From positions 63,580,549 to 63,644,548 of the forward strand of contig NC_080672.1 in the NCBI RefSeq assembly GCF_030247195.1: a DNA stretch of 64,000 bases, in the 5' to 3' direction. Numbering within the stretch: position 1 is the first letter of the stretch; each line of letters opens with the position of its first letter. The stretch comes from Topomyia yanbarensis (taxonomy: Eukaryota; Arthropoda; Insecta; Diptera; Culicidae). Of the stretch, positions 32,360-43,678 are shown in pieces. Below the pieces are notes generated by a model that had not been told where the DNA came from, made no database searches, and saw nothing but the letters and a program-made list of their open reading frames with translations. Position numbers and translations under genes: made by a program.

Positions 32360-34590
32360 TGAAAGGTGGTGTCTTGAAGCAATTTATAAAAGAAGTCCAG
32401 AGCTTCTGGATAGTAGAAAGTATAACTCGCAATTACCCCACCAGGCGGCGCTAGTGCTAATGCAAATATTCCACACATGTTTAAATAATTCTACATCTCA
32501 ACATCGTGATTAGATAGAGTAGTACAGTCTTCAGCAAAGTTGCTCGAAGACTATCCAACGGTAACAGATTAGTTTGGAATACTCTCACTATACGGCGCTA
32601 GTGAGCGTAGAAACTTTCAACATATGCTAGATTATGATATATCTCAAAAGTCTAATAACTTGGAAAAATGGTGTTTTCGGCAAAGTTCCCGCGGAGATCA
32701 AAGGCTACTAGATTATGGATAGATTATGCGGGGCTAGTGAGCGCAGAAACTTTTAGGATCTGCCAAATTATGATACATCTCAAGAGTGTAACTTAGAAAG
32801 ATGGTGTTTTCGGCAAAGTTCTTGAGGAAATCAAGGGCTGCTGGATTATAGACAGACTTAATTGGAATGGACCCGCCAGGCGGCGCTAGTGAGCTTTTTT
32901 CAAATTTTATTTCTCGAGATCAGGATAATTTGTATGAGTGAAATCTTTGGCAAAATTCATCGACAGGTTGAGTTTTATCTTACTGTGATCAGATTAGTTC
33001 AGAACTCACTCATTGCTAGGGAGAATACAACTTCTACTACGTAGTAGCTTAAGTTAAAAGTTTGATCATTCATGAAAATGGTGTTATCAGATTAACGTGG
33101 ATTTCAGTTACTAGGTGGCATTAGAGAGAAAATTTTTTTTTTACGAATTTTAGCACCTCAAAATCATGACAGTTTAGAAGAAGGCTTTCTTCAGTGTAAT
33201 TTATTGGTAGTTCTAGAGCTGTCTGATGATGGCAGATTGGTTTTGAATACTCTCATAATCCGTCAGAGAATGGGTTGATGAATCCGTTTGAGGCTACTTC
33301 AGAAATTTAAATAAAATTTACAAGAATCAGAAGAGTAAATAATCTATTCACTTCTACACTTCTGAGATAATTCATAATCTACCGTATGCTGAAAGCTTCC
33401 ACGCCCACTAACACTGCATAGTGAGAGTATACCAAACTCATCGGTCACCATTGGGTAGTGCTTGACCTATCAAACAATTTTGTTGAAGACACCACTTTTC
33501 TAAACTGCCTTAATATTGAAATGATGAAATTGAAAAAAATGCGTGCTTACTAGTGTCACCCAGAACACATGCTTACTCGCGTAACCTAGTAATTACCAGA
33601 ATTTAAAAAATGATCTACAATATTCTGAAAGTTTTATCCTCTTTCGCGCCACCTAATGGATGAGTTCTAAACTAATCTGTTCACCGCAGAACTCGACATA
33701 CCGATGAATATTACCAAAGACATCACCGTTGCAAATTATCATGATCTCGAGATACAGAATATAATATATACTTGCTCACTATCGTAACCTTGCGAGTTCA
33801 TTCTAATTTAATCTATCCATGATCGAGTAGTCCTTGAGCCCTTCAGGAATTTTGCCGAAAGCGCAATCATTAGACATTTGAGATATATCACAATCTACCA
33901 CATGCTGAAAGCATGAACGCTCACTAGCGCAGCATAGTGAGGGTATTCTAAACTAATCTGTTACCGTTGGGTAATCGTCGACCACTCGAGAAACTTTGTT
34001 GAAGACACCATCCTTCTAAACTACCTTTATGTTAAGATGCAGAAATTGAAAGGAAAAATTCGTGCTCACTAGTGTCACCTAGGAAATATATCTATAATGT
34101 TGAGAAAGTTGCATTCTCATTAGCGACGCCTAGTGGGCAAGTTTAGAACTAATTTGTTCGCCTTAGGACTGAGCCCGACCTGTCTATAAATATTGCCAAA
34201 GACACCACCCTTCCAAATGATCATTATCTCGAGGTACAGGATATGAAAGATAATGCTCACTAGCGCCAACTGGCAGGTCCATTCAACTTTAATCTATCTA
34301 TAATCGAGTAGCCTTTGACATCCACAAGAACTTTGAAGAAAACACCATCTTTCTAAGTTATTAGACTTTTGAGATATATCATTATCTACTACATGCTGAA
34401 AGCTTCTACGCTCACTAGCGCCGCATAGTGAGCGTATTCTAAACTAATCTGTTACTGTTGGGTAATCGTCGACCATTCGAGAAACTTTGTTGAAGACGCC
34501 ACCCTTCTAAACTGCCTTTATGTTGATATGTAGAAATTGAAAGGAAAAATGCGTGCTCACTAGTGTCACCTAGCGGGTAAAATCGAAATT
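32360..34590. repeat. Modular array with inverted halves (ggcgctagtgagc modules)
   Basis: The left half (32360-33300) has modules such as ggcgctagtgagcgtagaaa, aaatggtgttttcggcaaag and ctactagattatggatag; the right half (33330-34590) has the same modules in reverse complement (ctcactagcgccgcatagtg, gaaactttgttgaagac). Within the right half a segment at 33953-34085 recurs at 34444-34575. Modules recur every 150-250 bp. No ORF. It ends at a TA tract. Confidence 0.75.
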
Positions 34591-34591
34591 T

Positions 34592-35030
<439 letters not shown>

Positions 35031-35039
35031 TAGGAAGTG

Positions 35040-36090
35040 GCGAAGGGACCAGCAGTACGCGTCGTAGACCCGGGAAGCCAGTGAACCGGACGTCAGGCTC
35101 CACCGGAATCGCCGGACCGACCTAGGTAGGGTACCAGGTAGCTCGAGACTAGGCTAGATCGACCGTCGGGGATTAGACCGAGTAGACCGCGTCGAATAGC
35201 TAGCAATCGTTCGTCGGGGCGCCGCTCCACCCGGAATCGCTGGATGGACCTCAGTACCTACTGGTTGGCCCATTTGTGCAGGCTAGGTCCACCGCAGCGG
35301 ACTAAATCAAGTAGATCGGGACGAAGCCGGGAGCTAAATGGCTCACAGAAACGAGCATCGGTATCGAAGGAAATAAAACGCTCGGCTTCGGGAGAACCTC
35401 TCTCGAGGAGGAATTCTTCGTTGGAGTAAGCTAGATCCACCGTCGGTGACTAGGCCGAGCAGTTCGTGTACAAGATTAAAGTAAAGGCGGGAGCTGAATG
35501 GCTCATCGGGAAAGTTGAGCGAAATGGAACGAGAGAGGAACCAAAGGGCCTAAAGGAGCTGGGGCGCTAAATGGCACCGGACAGGGAGCCGAAGGAATCA
35601 AGAAGTTGTGGCGCCAAATCCAAAGAAGGATCGGAGAAGAACTTCCTTCTCCGGGGACCTCTTTTTCGGCATAAGCTAGATTCACCGCTGAGGACTAGAA
35701 GCGACGAGACACCACCAGTCGCTCTACCGGAATTGACGAACTGACCTCGACGCTTGGCTGGTTGGTTCGCTTTCAGGAGAACTTCTCTCACCGGGGAATT
35801 TCCCCGCCGAGCAGGCTAGGTCTACGGTCGGGACTAGACCGAGTAGTTCGCGAACAAGTCGGAAGCTCAACGAGTCAATGGTGCTTCATGGTTTGACAAT
35901 TGAGTTGCTGTGCTGAATGGAATAAGGGAGCCGAAGGGCTCGATAAATTAGACGATCTGAAGTTTGTCGCCCAGATTGTTTTCGCAGGGAGTGAGCCCTA
36001 AGTTTCGACCCACAGCCAGCTTTCCGACCGCCATGCAGAAATTGTCAGTCTATGTGTATGGTAGAGAACGGGTGGTGTGTCGAGTTGGAA
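35040..36090 (+). repeat. GC-rich degenerate tandem leader after the putative LTR
   Basis: Units containing gctagatccaccgtcgg and gactagaccgagtagttcg recur near 35154, 35280, 35430, 35674 and 35813, spacings roughly 125-245 bp, interleaved with gggagctaaatggctc repeats. It is markedly GC-richer than its surroundings. Long repetitive untranslated leaders occur in some LTR retrotransposons. No gag follows, because a mariner and unrelated DNA come next. Confidence 0.65.
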
Positions 36091-36094
36091 GTTA

Positions 36095-37386
36095 AAGGGC
36101 GAACACGAAATTATTGCGACACCGAAAATGTCATGTCAATTTTCTTATAATGTTTAAAATCAAACAAAAATTTTAGGGTAGTTTTATACATATATTTACT
36201 TCAAAAATCAAAAGAAAAGTTAATCGATGGAGCCTTGAGTGTAAAATTGACCGCATTTTGGCTTGATGCCCTCCATCAAAGTCTTTACAGTGTCATCCGG
36301 TACCAGTTTCTCAGTTTTTTCCATTTTCTTAACATGTCCTTCTCGTCTTTGACTGTCTTCTTGCTCTTCCGAAGTTCCCGCTTCATCATTGCCCAGTACT
36401 GCTCCACCGGGCGCAGCTCCGGACAGTTTGGCGGATTCATGTCCTTTGGAACAAAATGGACAGAATTGGCCTCATACCACTCCAGGACACTTTTAGAATA
36501 GTGACATGATGCCAAATCTGGCCAAAATAGCGTAGCTTCGTTGTGCTACTGCAAGAACGGCAAAAGGCGCTTCTCGAGGCACTCAGATTTGTAGATCTCG
36601 CCATTTACTGTGCCCTTTGTCGCGAAATGCGCACTCCTCAGTCCGTAAGAGCAGATGGCCTGCCAAATGAGATATTTGGAGGCGAACTTCGACATTTTCT
36701 TCTTCTTAAATTTGTCGTCCACATAGAACTTACTCTTGCCGGTGAAAAACTCCAACCCCGGAATTTGCCTAAAATCGGCTTTTATATACGTTTCGTCGTC
36801 CATCACACAGCAGCCATATTTTGTCAGCATCTTCTCGTAGAGCTTCCGTGCCCGAGTTTTAGCCGTCGATTGTTGCTGCTCATCGCGGTTTGGGAAGTTC
36901 TGTACTTTGTATGTATGTAGTCCACCTCTCTTCTTTGCATTCTGGACGTAGCTCTGCGACATGCCGATCTTTTGAACCAAATCACGGCTTGAGACGTTGG
37001 GATTTGCTTTAATCATCCGCTTCACCTTTCCCTCCGTCTTTTTGTTCTCCGGTTCCGGTTTTCTTCCAGCTCCTTTACCGTGGTCCAACGTCAACCGCTC
37101 CTGGAACCGCTTCAACACTCTGGAGACGGTTGAATGGTGAATGTTCAACATTTTTCCCAACTGCCGGTGCGACAGGTCAGGAAATTCCAGGTGTTTGGAA
37201 AGAATTTGTTCTCTCGACTCGCGTTGGTTCACCATTTTCGTTGAATCGAAAAACACGACTTCGAGTTTGACAGCATGTAAACAATACACATCAATGAGAA
37301 AGTGTGCAAAAATTGGTTGATTTTTACCCAGTGGTAAAAAAGTTATGCCCTGTTGAATGTGTCGCAATAATTTCGTGTTCGCCCTT
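36095..37386 (-). mobile_element. Mariner transposon (DD37E type), complete
   Basis: TIRs of 28 bp are identical: aagggcgaacacgaaattat onward at 36095 and its reverse complement ending at 37386. The TA target duplication is present at 36093-36094 and 37387-37388. Size 1,292 bp, one transposase gene reading leftwards. The spacing between the second Asp and the Glu is 37 residues, the DD37E class described in mosquitoes. Near-perfect TIRs and few lesions indicate a fairly recent insertion. Confidence 0.95.
36220..37235 (-). pseudogene. Mariner DD37E transposase with two lesions
   Basis: I start at the ATG at 37235-37233 (MVNQRESREQ) because the longer frame upstream runs into the TIR. Helix-turn-helix: about residues 21-44 (LSHRQLGKMLNIHHSTVSRV). 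A linker GAGRKP is near residue 55. Catalytic residues: Asp near 146-147 (VMDDETY), Asp 240 (FWPDLASCHY), Glu 278 (LRPVEQYW). Family members are about 340 residues, which fits. Lesions: an in-frame TAG (36546-36548; CAG expected, between FLQ and HNEA), and a frameshift near a run of six T at 36315-36320, after which GIKPKCGQFYTQG in another frame leads to a TAA at 36220. The enzyme excises and inserts the element at TA. Confidence 0.93.
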
Positions 37387-37388
37387 TA

Positions 37389-39600
37389 TCCTGAAAATAT
37401 CGCTAAATTTGAAAAATATTTTTAAATACGACAGATGGGATTTTACTTTGTTCCGCAAAAATACGTGATTCGACACCTCAAACAACTTTGTGGAAGATCC
37501 CAAGAACGTAGGAGGATGACTAAAACAATGATCACGAAAAAGCTAATTTTAAGGGGTCTTCCATATAGCATGTTCCATAACTCGAAAACTATTAAAGTTA
37601 GCTATATAGCGTCTTCAGCGATTTCTTTTTAGTAACATTTTTTACAGCTTTGTTGAAGACAAAAACATTCTATCTTCATTAGTTCAGAAAATAAATAAAT
37701 ATCACTTATAGGTAAATTAATCACTGAACAATATATTTCTGAGGATGCGCAATCTTTACAGCAAGAATTTCTCTGAACAAACTATAAACTTAAAGTTAAC
37801 GGCTTAAACTGTATTCATTTTGAACACGAAAAGAACGTTTTAAAACACTGAGCTTTGGTGTAAAACAAAAACTACAAAAGTTTTGAAAATAAAACCGTAA
37901 TGGAAAGTATAAAATTATATATTTTTCTAAAATGTGTTGTTCTACAACTTCATCGAAGACAACCGTTAAAAAGTTCAATTTTAAATGTTGTTAAAATTAG
38001 AACCACCCTTGCTTTTGTTTAAACGAAAAGAAGCGCCTTGAAACAATTTTCCTAAATATATTGTAAGTCTAAGTTTTTAGTTAAAATTCTTGCTAAATTT
38101 ACATTCTGGACCATTGTGCATTGGCATTACGCACAATGCGAGGAAATTTACAATTTTTTTCAACTTCATATTCGGATAAAGCATCGAATGAGGTGCTACA
38201 ATCAATTGGATTTTCGAGTGGAGAAGTTACCCTTTTTCGTGTATTTTTAATATTTGGCACACGGCCTTTCTGGGTTTCTTTTGGGCTGAATTATTCTTGA
38301 AAAATGTTTTAGTTCTGAGAAAGACTGTTGCTGTTGAAAAACTTTGAAAAACTCTAAGAAAACCAGGAGCTACGCAGATTTGTGACCAGATCGATCGAAG
38401 GTTCAAGGTGGACTGATAAACTTTTACTTTGTGAATTATTGAAAATGAACGTTTTCGCGTGATTTGATGTACTTTAATATTTTTTTAGCCTAAAGAATAT
38501 AGCAATAGTACAACACAGTGAATTTGATCGTAAATTGGACTTCCAACGTGAGGCTAATAATGCATTAAATTTGACAATTGAAAAAATATGTACCAAAAGC
38601 AATCAAATATATTTAAAAAATCAAAAAATATTTTGTGAAAATTCCGAGGATGACATGACATGGGTTCATTCCGTTTAATAACATGAGCTACTGGATCTTC
38701 TGTTGTGAAATACGGTTTTATTTATATTTGTAAGTCTTTATGGCATGTTGTAAGCCAGAAGCAGCAACGCAAAATTTAAATATAATGTAACGTTGAATTC
38801 ATCAAAGTGCGTTAACGATAAACGAGGAAACCTTAGTAAATATTGCCGCAGTTGAATTCAACGGAAGAGTTATAGATTCAATAATATCGCGTTGAAATGA
38901 AGCCGTAGAAATTTATCGTATGAAAAACTCTGGTTGCGAAATCCGTCGCAACACTGTTCGGTGCGATAAATTTCAAACTTATTTTATGAAACATGATCCA
39001 GAATCAGATCCCCCAAAAGTTTCCCAATCACTCACTGCAAGGGCAGCGTAGTTGTTCGCAACCCATTGAAACCTAAACCGCATTTGATCTGAAAATGATA
39101 AATGAAAACTCATTAATTAAAACGTAAAAATATCGACTCTAATTAATTGGAACATGCTTTGCACCCGAACAGTGAAATCGAACCACATGTCTCGTGAGGG
39201 ATGCGGGAGGTGAGAGTTCGTTAATTAATTGAAATGAAATCTGTCCGGGTCAATTATCGAATTCACGAGTGGCTGCTCACAATCTGTGCGCGCTTCATTC
39301 GTTCTGAACAAGTTGAATTAGCATATGCTCCCGAACGAGTTCGTTGCTACCCACGCTGATATAAAATCGATATGTTGCAAACAAATGCTGGCTTCATTTT
39401 TACTTTTCACAATTATGCTACCGAAAGCTGTTAGTTCACACATGAAATAAGATAATGTTATATGTTTATTACATCCCCATCCGTCGACTGCTAATTTGAA
39501 TTCACGATCTCCAACGGGCTCGGCAGTCAGATCCCAATCCATGCACCGGTTGCCCAGCTGGGCCTACTGTTTGGTTGCCCTGGCCAATTAGTCCACACGC
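37389..39600. other. Unassigned AT-rich sequence
   Basis: No gene recognised on either strand and no long inverted or tandem structure. A short palindrome (cattgtgcattggcattacgc) lies near 38112. 39200-39600 is less AT-rich. Confidence 0.4.
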
Positions 39601-41260
39601 TTCTGTCTTCGTTAGGTAGTAATGGTACCTAGAAGAGTGGGGGGGGGGGACAAACCACAAATCAAGGAATCGTGACTAGGTTCTAATCGCATCCCTACAA
39701 TCTCTCAGCGTAGACTCCTCATATGCTGCGCCACCGAGCACCGTACGATCAAGGAGGGTGGAAACAAACGCACTCACGAATACTTCTCGGACGTCTCTAT
39801 CGCGTTCTGTTCTGGCCAGGACAGGCAATCGATTACCTGGGCTCGCTGATACACTCGGAGACTAAGCAGCACCAGCAGCAAAGCAGTGGGCTTGCAGTTA
39901 GAAACCGCACATCTTGATTGCATGCTATTAATACAATCAAAGTAGTTGTTACACATCACTTCAATTTCAGTTGTACAAATGACTGCTGGCGGCGGACAGT
40001 GCTGTGATTGGTTGGCTGCTGGAATGAAACGGTACCGCTGCAGTTCCGGAGATTTTATCGATGACACTGAACGAGTTAATTTATTGTTGTGAATGTAGAT
40101 TTCTTGCGAGCGGTTCGGAAGAAACTTTGACGGGATAGGCTTCGGTAGCTTAATGGAAGCTGCAAGAAATAGAAGTTTAACCATTTCACAGAATAGTAGG
40201 TATTTGACCGAAAAAGCAGGCCGAAATTTAAAATTTTAAAAACCGTTATCAAGGGAATTATGCTTTATCATAATATTCTCTAGTAATTTCTGCAGTAGTT
40301 GGCACCAATGTTGCGTGTATTTACTAAGGTTTGGCAATACTGTTAGCTGTCAAAGGTAGAGGTTTTTTTTAATTCTGCTTGGCCGATTCAAAGTAACGCG
40401 TGGAAACAGAATCTTCAGACATTGGCGATTCGAATTGTCCCGGGCAGGGCCGGCGAAACACTTTTTTCCTGAGTGGGTGGTAAGATTCGGAGTGATTTCT
40501 ACTAGTGGTGACGAAAGTTCAGTACACCATGTATGAACTGTAAGTGTAAGTGAAAGTGAAAATTTCCGGATAATACCTGGTGGCTATTTGGAAATACCCT
40601 TTGTTAACGGGCTGTGTGATCGACGGCTAAGCGAAAATGTGTTTGTTGGTTACTGATACTATAAATGTACCACAGCAAGTACCAATTACTATATTATTTC
40701 AAATTTTCGTAGTTTCCTCCGATAAAACCTTCTTTGCGTGGGTACTGAAGCCCGCATGATAGTGTTGACTAATGGAAAGGTATCTCCGACAACAGACAGC
40801 CCCTCTGGCTCAATGGAGGTCGATTTGAATATTTAGCCGATGGCAAAATAATACCGACAAATCTCCTTTTCGATATAAATCATATTTATCTAATCCATGT
40901 AACCGTTTGTTACAAAGTCGTCTGTTTATTTTAAGTTAGTGCCTAAATGTTATTTATTTGTTAAAATTAGGATTAGTAGGATTGGAATAATCACATAAAT
41001 TGTAAACACACTAAAAACATCACAGTGGGTACAAGTGGTAGGTAAATCAATGGAACCCCAATCAGTATAACAGAAAACGTATGGGGAGGAAATCTGTTAT
41101 ACTGCAGGCGAAAAGTGGTAGTGCGACACACCCACAGAGTTAGCAAGATACCGCCAAAATGTTTCGCTACGTAAGACTTCTGGACAGTTTGACGCGCCCG
41201 CCAATGTTTAGAAGTAATCTGGCGTTCGTGTGCACAACACATTAGAAGTGAAGTGAGTTA
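39601..41260. other. Unassigned sequence
   Basis: No family recognised. Open frames (for example minus 39774-40184) have no motif. A run of nine G is at about 39641-39649. Confidence 0.35.
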
Positions 41261-41980
41261 TGAAAGGAAGTAAAAACGATCAGTGATGTGTGATTTGAAC
41301 CGTTATTGCAGGTAATAGCCTTTAACTCAAATTAAACTACGGTTGGGAAGTAGGAAATAAAGCAAGGCTAGAGCTAATTCTCTCCCTGAACACCCTCACA
41401 AGACCTTTTGGTTTTTTATATAATTTTCCGTACCTTGGGTGACGCGAACATCCTCACCCGGCAGCACACGATTCGGCCTAGCGAGGCCTAGCCTTGGACC
41501 ATAACCATCAAGGAGGACTTACCCCTCTCGGCACGGTCACTCCGGTATCGTCCTGGGCCTGTCAATACACGCCAATGAGGGAAGACGCCAGCAGCCGCTA
41601 TTGATATTCAGCTACGCCACCAAGAACCCGCCAAACCCACGAGCTAAAAACAGCAACCACCATTGTCACCAGTTCCCGAACCCAATCGTCGTCAGCATTA
41701 GCCACGCGAGCGCTTGCAGGACAGCCCCGAACCACCAACAGCTTCCAGCAACACCAGGGGTACGTACCGGTAAAAATCCACAAACCACACACACAAGCCA
41801 TAGTTAAATAAAAAACGAATTAGTTAAAGTTAAACTCATTTTAATAAAACAAGTTTTTGAACTATGTTATATTTCACCCTAAGGGGGAAAATTTGGTAAA
41901 AACCAAAATTTCTCACTAGGGTAAAGTGGTAAAAACCAGTCTTTGTACAGGAGGGCACAAATCCTTATTTCATACTTAGT
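41261..41980. other. Unassigned, C-rich segment with short A-rich repeats
   Basis: 41440-41800 is GC-richer with many CCA/CAC steps. It ends in aacgaattagttaaagttaa and two ggtaaaaacca units. It could be leader or LTR sequence of a retroelement, but no boundary or protein supports it. Confidence 0.25.
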
Positions 41981-42765
41981 TCGTCGCTGTTGTGCTATCT
42001 TATGACAAGCGCCATTTTGCACATTTAGAGAAAAACGATTTTTAAAGTTTGAGATTGAATATCATGAATCCTATAAATGGTAGAAACAATTCAGAGAAGA
42101 CAATTGATGCTTCTACCTATTCTGTACTAATCTCTCAAATATTACGAACATCGGTTGACTATGTTGCGAGTTTTCACTAAAAATGTAAACAAAAGTCGCA
42201 CTCACACGTGTCATAGGCGTGTATTGATGAAAAAATTTGTATTGTATTTCTCATAATCGTGCATGGAAAATTTTCCATAGAAAATAATCACCAATTATGA
42301 ACTTTTATTCATATCTCTGGCTTCATTTGGTCTATAAACAATCGGTTAGATTCATTTCGAAGGAAATGAGTCAGGGAATCTAGAAAAAATAATTATTTTT
42401 AGGTACAGTGTTGCCAAATAGGCAATATTTCCAGTTTAAATCTAAAACTGCGTTTTTCTCCCAATACATGTATTTTTCTTTTGAAAATTATTATGCCATT
42501 GTGTTTCTACGACATTTTTACACATAAAAGCAACTAAAACTTTATTATAACTTGAGTCAATCCCAAGATATAATGATTTGAAGCAAAACATTCACAATTT
42601 CTAATCACTTTTCTCGCAATATTTCAGTAAACAAGCAAAATTCTGGAAACGCTATCAAAATTCTGGAAACGCTATCTTGTAGAGATTCGTTAGACGAGTA
42701 ATATGGCATATCTAACTCAGTTTACCCCAAAATGGCGTTTGTCATAAGATAGCACAACAGCGACG
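41981..42765. mobile_element. 785-bp non-autonomous element with 38-bp TIRs
   Basis: The left end tcgtcgctgttgtgctatct and the right end are reverse complements over 38 bp with one mismatch (left arm 41981-42018, right arm 42728-42765). Short direct repeat aaattctggaaacgctatc occurs twice near 42640-42680. No ORF. Target duplication unclear. It directly adjoins the hammerhead motif. Confidence 0.8.
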
Positions 42766-42767
42766 AG

Positions 42768-42842
42768 TTGCGTTTCGGCTTCGCCTCATCAGAAACCGAC
42801 ACTAACTAATTGTCGGAATAGATTAGCGTCGGCTTGACGCAA
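42768..42842 (-). ncRNA. Hammerhead ribozyme, complete canonical fold
   Basis: On the minus strand, 5' to 3': helix III strand ttgcgt (42842-42837), C17 (42836), helix I, the box ctgatga (42792-42786), helix II ggc-gaa-gcc (42785-42777), gaaa (42776-42773), and helix III strand acgcaa (42773-42768). Helix III is 6 perfect pairs; helix I pairs aagccgacgc with gtgtcggttt with G-U pairs and extends through ctaat/attag to an 11-nt loop. The cleavage triplet is GUC, so the cut is expected between 42836 and 42835. All core positions match the consensus. It lies between a TIR element and a truncated LINE, on the LINE's coding strand. Confidence 0.85.
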
Positions 42843-42872
42843 ATCCCTTAAAACTAAAACACACTTTGTGTT
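42843..42872 (-). other. Hammerhead-repeat flank
   Basis: The minus strand reads gaaacacaaagtgtgtttta, related to gaaacacaaatagtgttttc beside the 57.7-kb hammerhead, so the repeat family extends upstream of the ribozyme and meets the LINE remnant near 42873. Confidence 0.6.
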
Positions 42873-43678
42873 TCAATCGAACGACTGTTCTTGGGTAGAT
42901 TCGATGTTGTCGGATATGGCGGCAGCATAGCTCTTCCAATCGATATTTCGTGTGAGGTCATACGAAATATTGATTGATTTCAATGGCCTTGAACCGTTAT
43001 TGATTGAGACTACAATCGGCAGATGGTCGCTGCCGTGGGGATCAGGAATTACCTTCCACGTGCAATTTAACCGCAGCGATGTTGAGCAAAGGGACAAGTC
43101 TAAGGCGCTCGGGCGCGCTGGAGGAGCAGGAATCCGTGTCATTTCACCCGTGTTTAAAATTGTCAAATTGAAGTTATCGCAAAGATCCTGAATTAAGGAA
43201 GACCGGTTATCATCATAGAGGCAACCCCATGCTGTACCGTGAGAGTTAAAGTCTCCTAAAACTAGTCGCGGTGCTGGCAGGGATTCTAAGATGTCTTGTA
43301 GCCGTCAGTGCCCAACCGCGGTGTTGGGGGGAATATATATATGGAAGCTATGCAAAGGCTTTTGCCTTTGGTTGTTACTTGACAAGCGACAACTTCAATA
43401 CCTGTTATCGAGGGAAGGTTAATTCTGTAGAAGGAATAGCACTTTTTGATCCCCAAAAGCACTCCTCCATAGGGGGTGTCTCGATCCAGGCGAATAATAT
43501 TAAAGTCGTGGAAGTTGAGATCTACGTCGGAAGTTAACCAAGTTTCACATAATGCAAATACATCGCAACTCAAATTATTTATTAGAATTTTGAAGGAATC
43601 GATTTTCGGGAGGATACTTCTGCAATTCCACTGTAGAACAGTGATCAAATCCGTGACCTCGTTCGATGAGTTAGCCAT
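42873..43678 (-). pseudogene. LINE ORF2 endonuclease part, truncated before RT
   Basis: The ATG (MANSSNEVTDLITVLQWNCR) overlaps the ORF1 stop in atggctaa. APE-type endonuclease blocks follow: LQWNCRSILPKIDSFK, FALCETWLTSDV, GGVLLGIKKCYS, then after a frameshift near 43300 LVLGDFNSHGTAWG and, at about 43000, DPHGSDHLPIV. These include the Asn, Glu, Asp and His residues of the family's active site (N in QWN, E in CETW, D/N in GDFN, D-H in SDH). The frame stops at 42873 in the linker before RT, and the rest of ORF2 is gone. The endonuclease nicks target DNA for priming. Jockey-like by order of ORFs. Confidence 0.88.
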
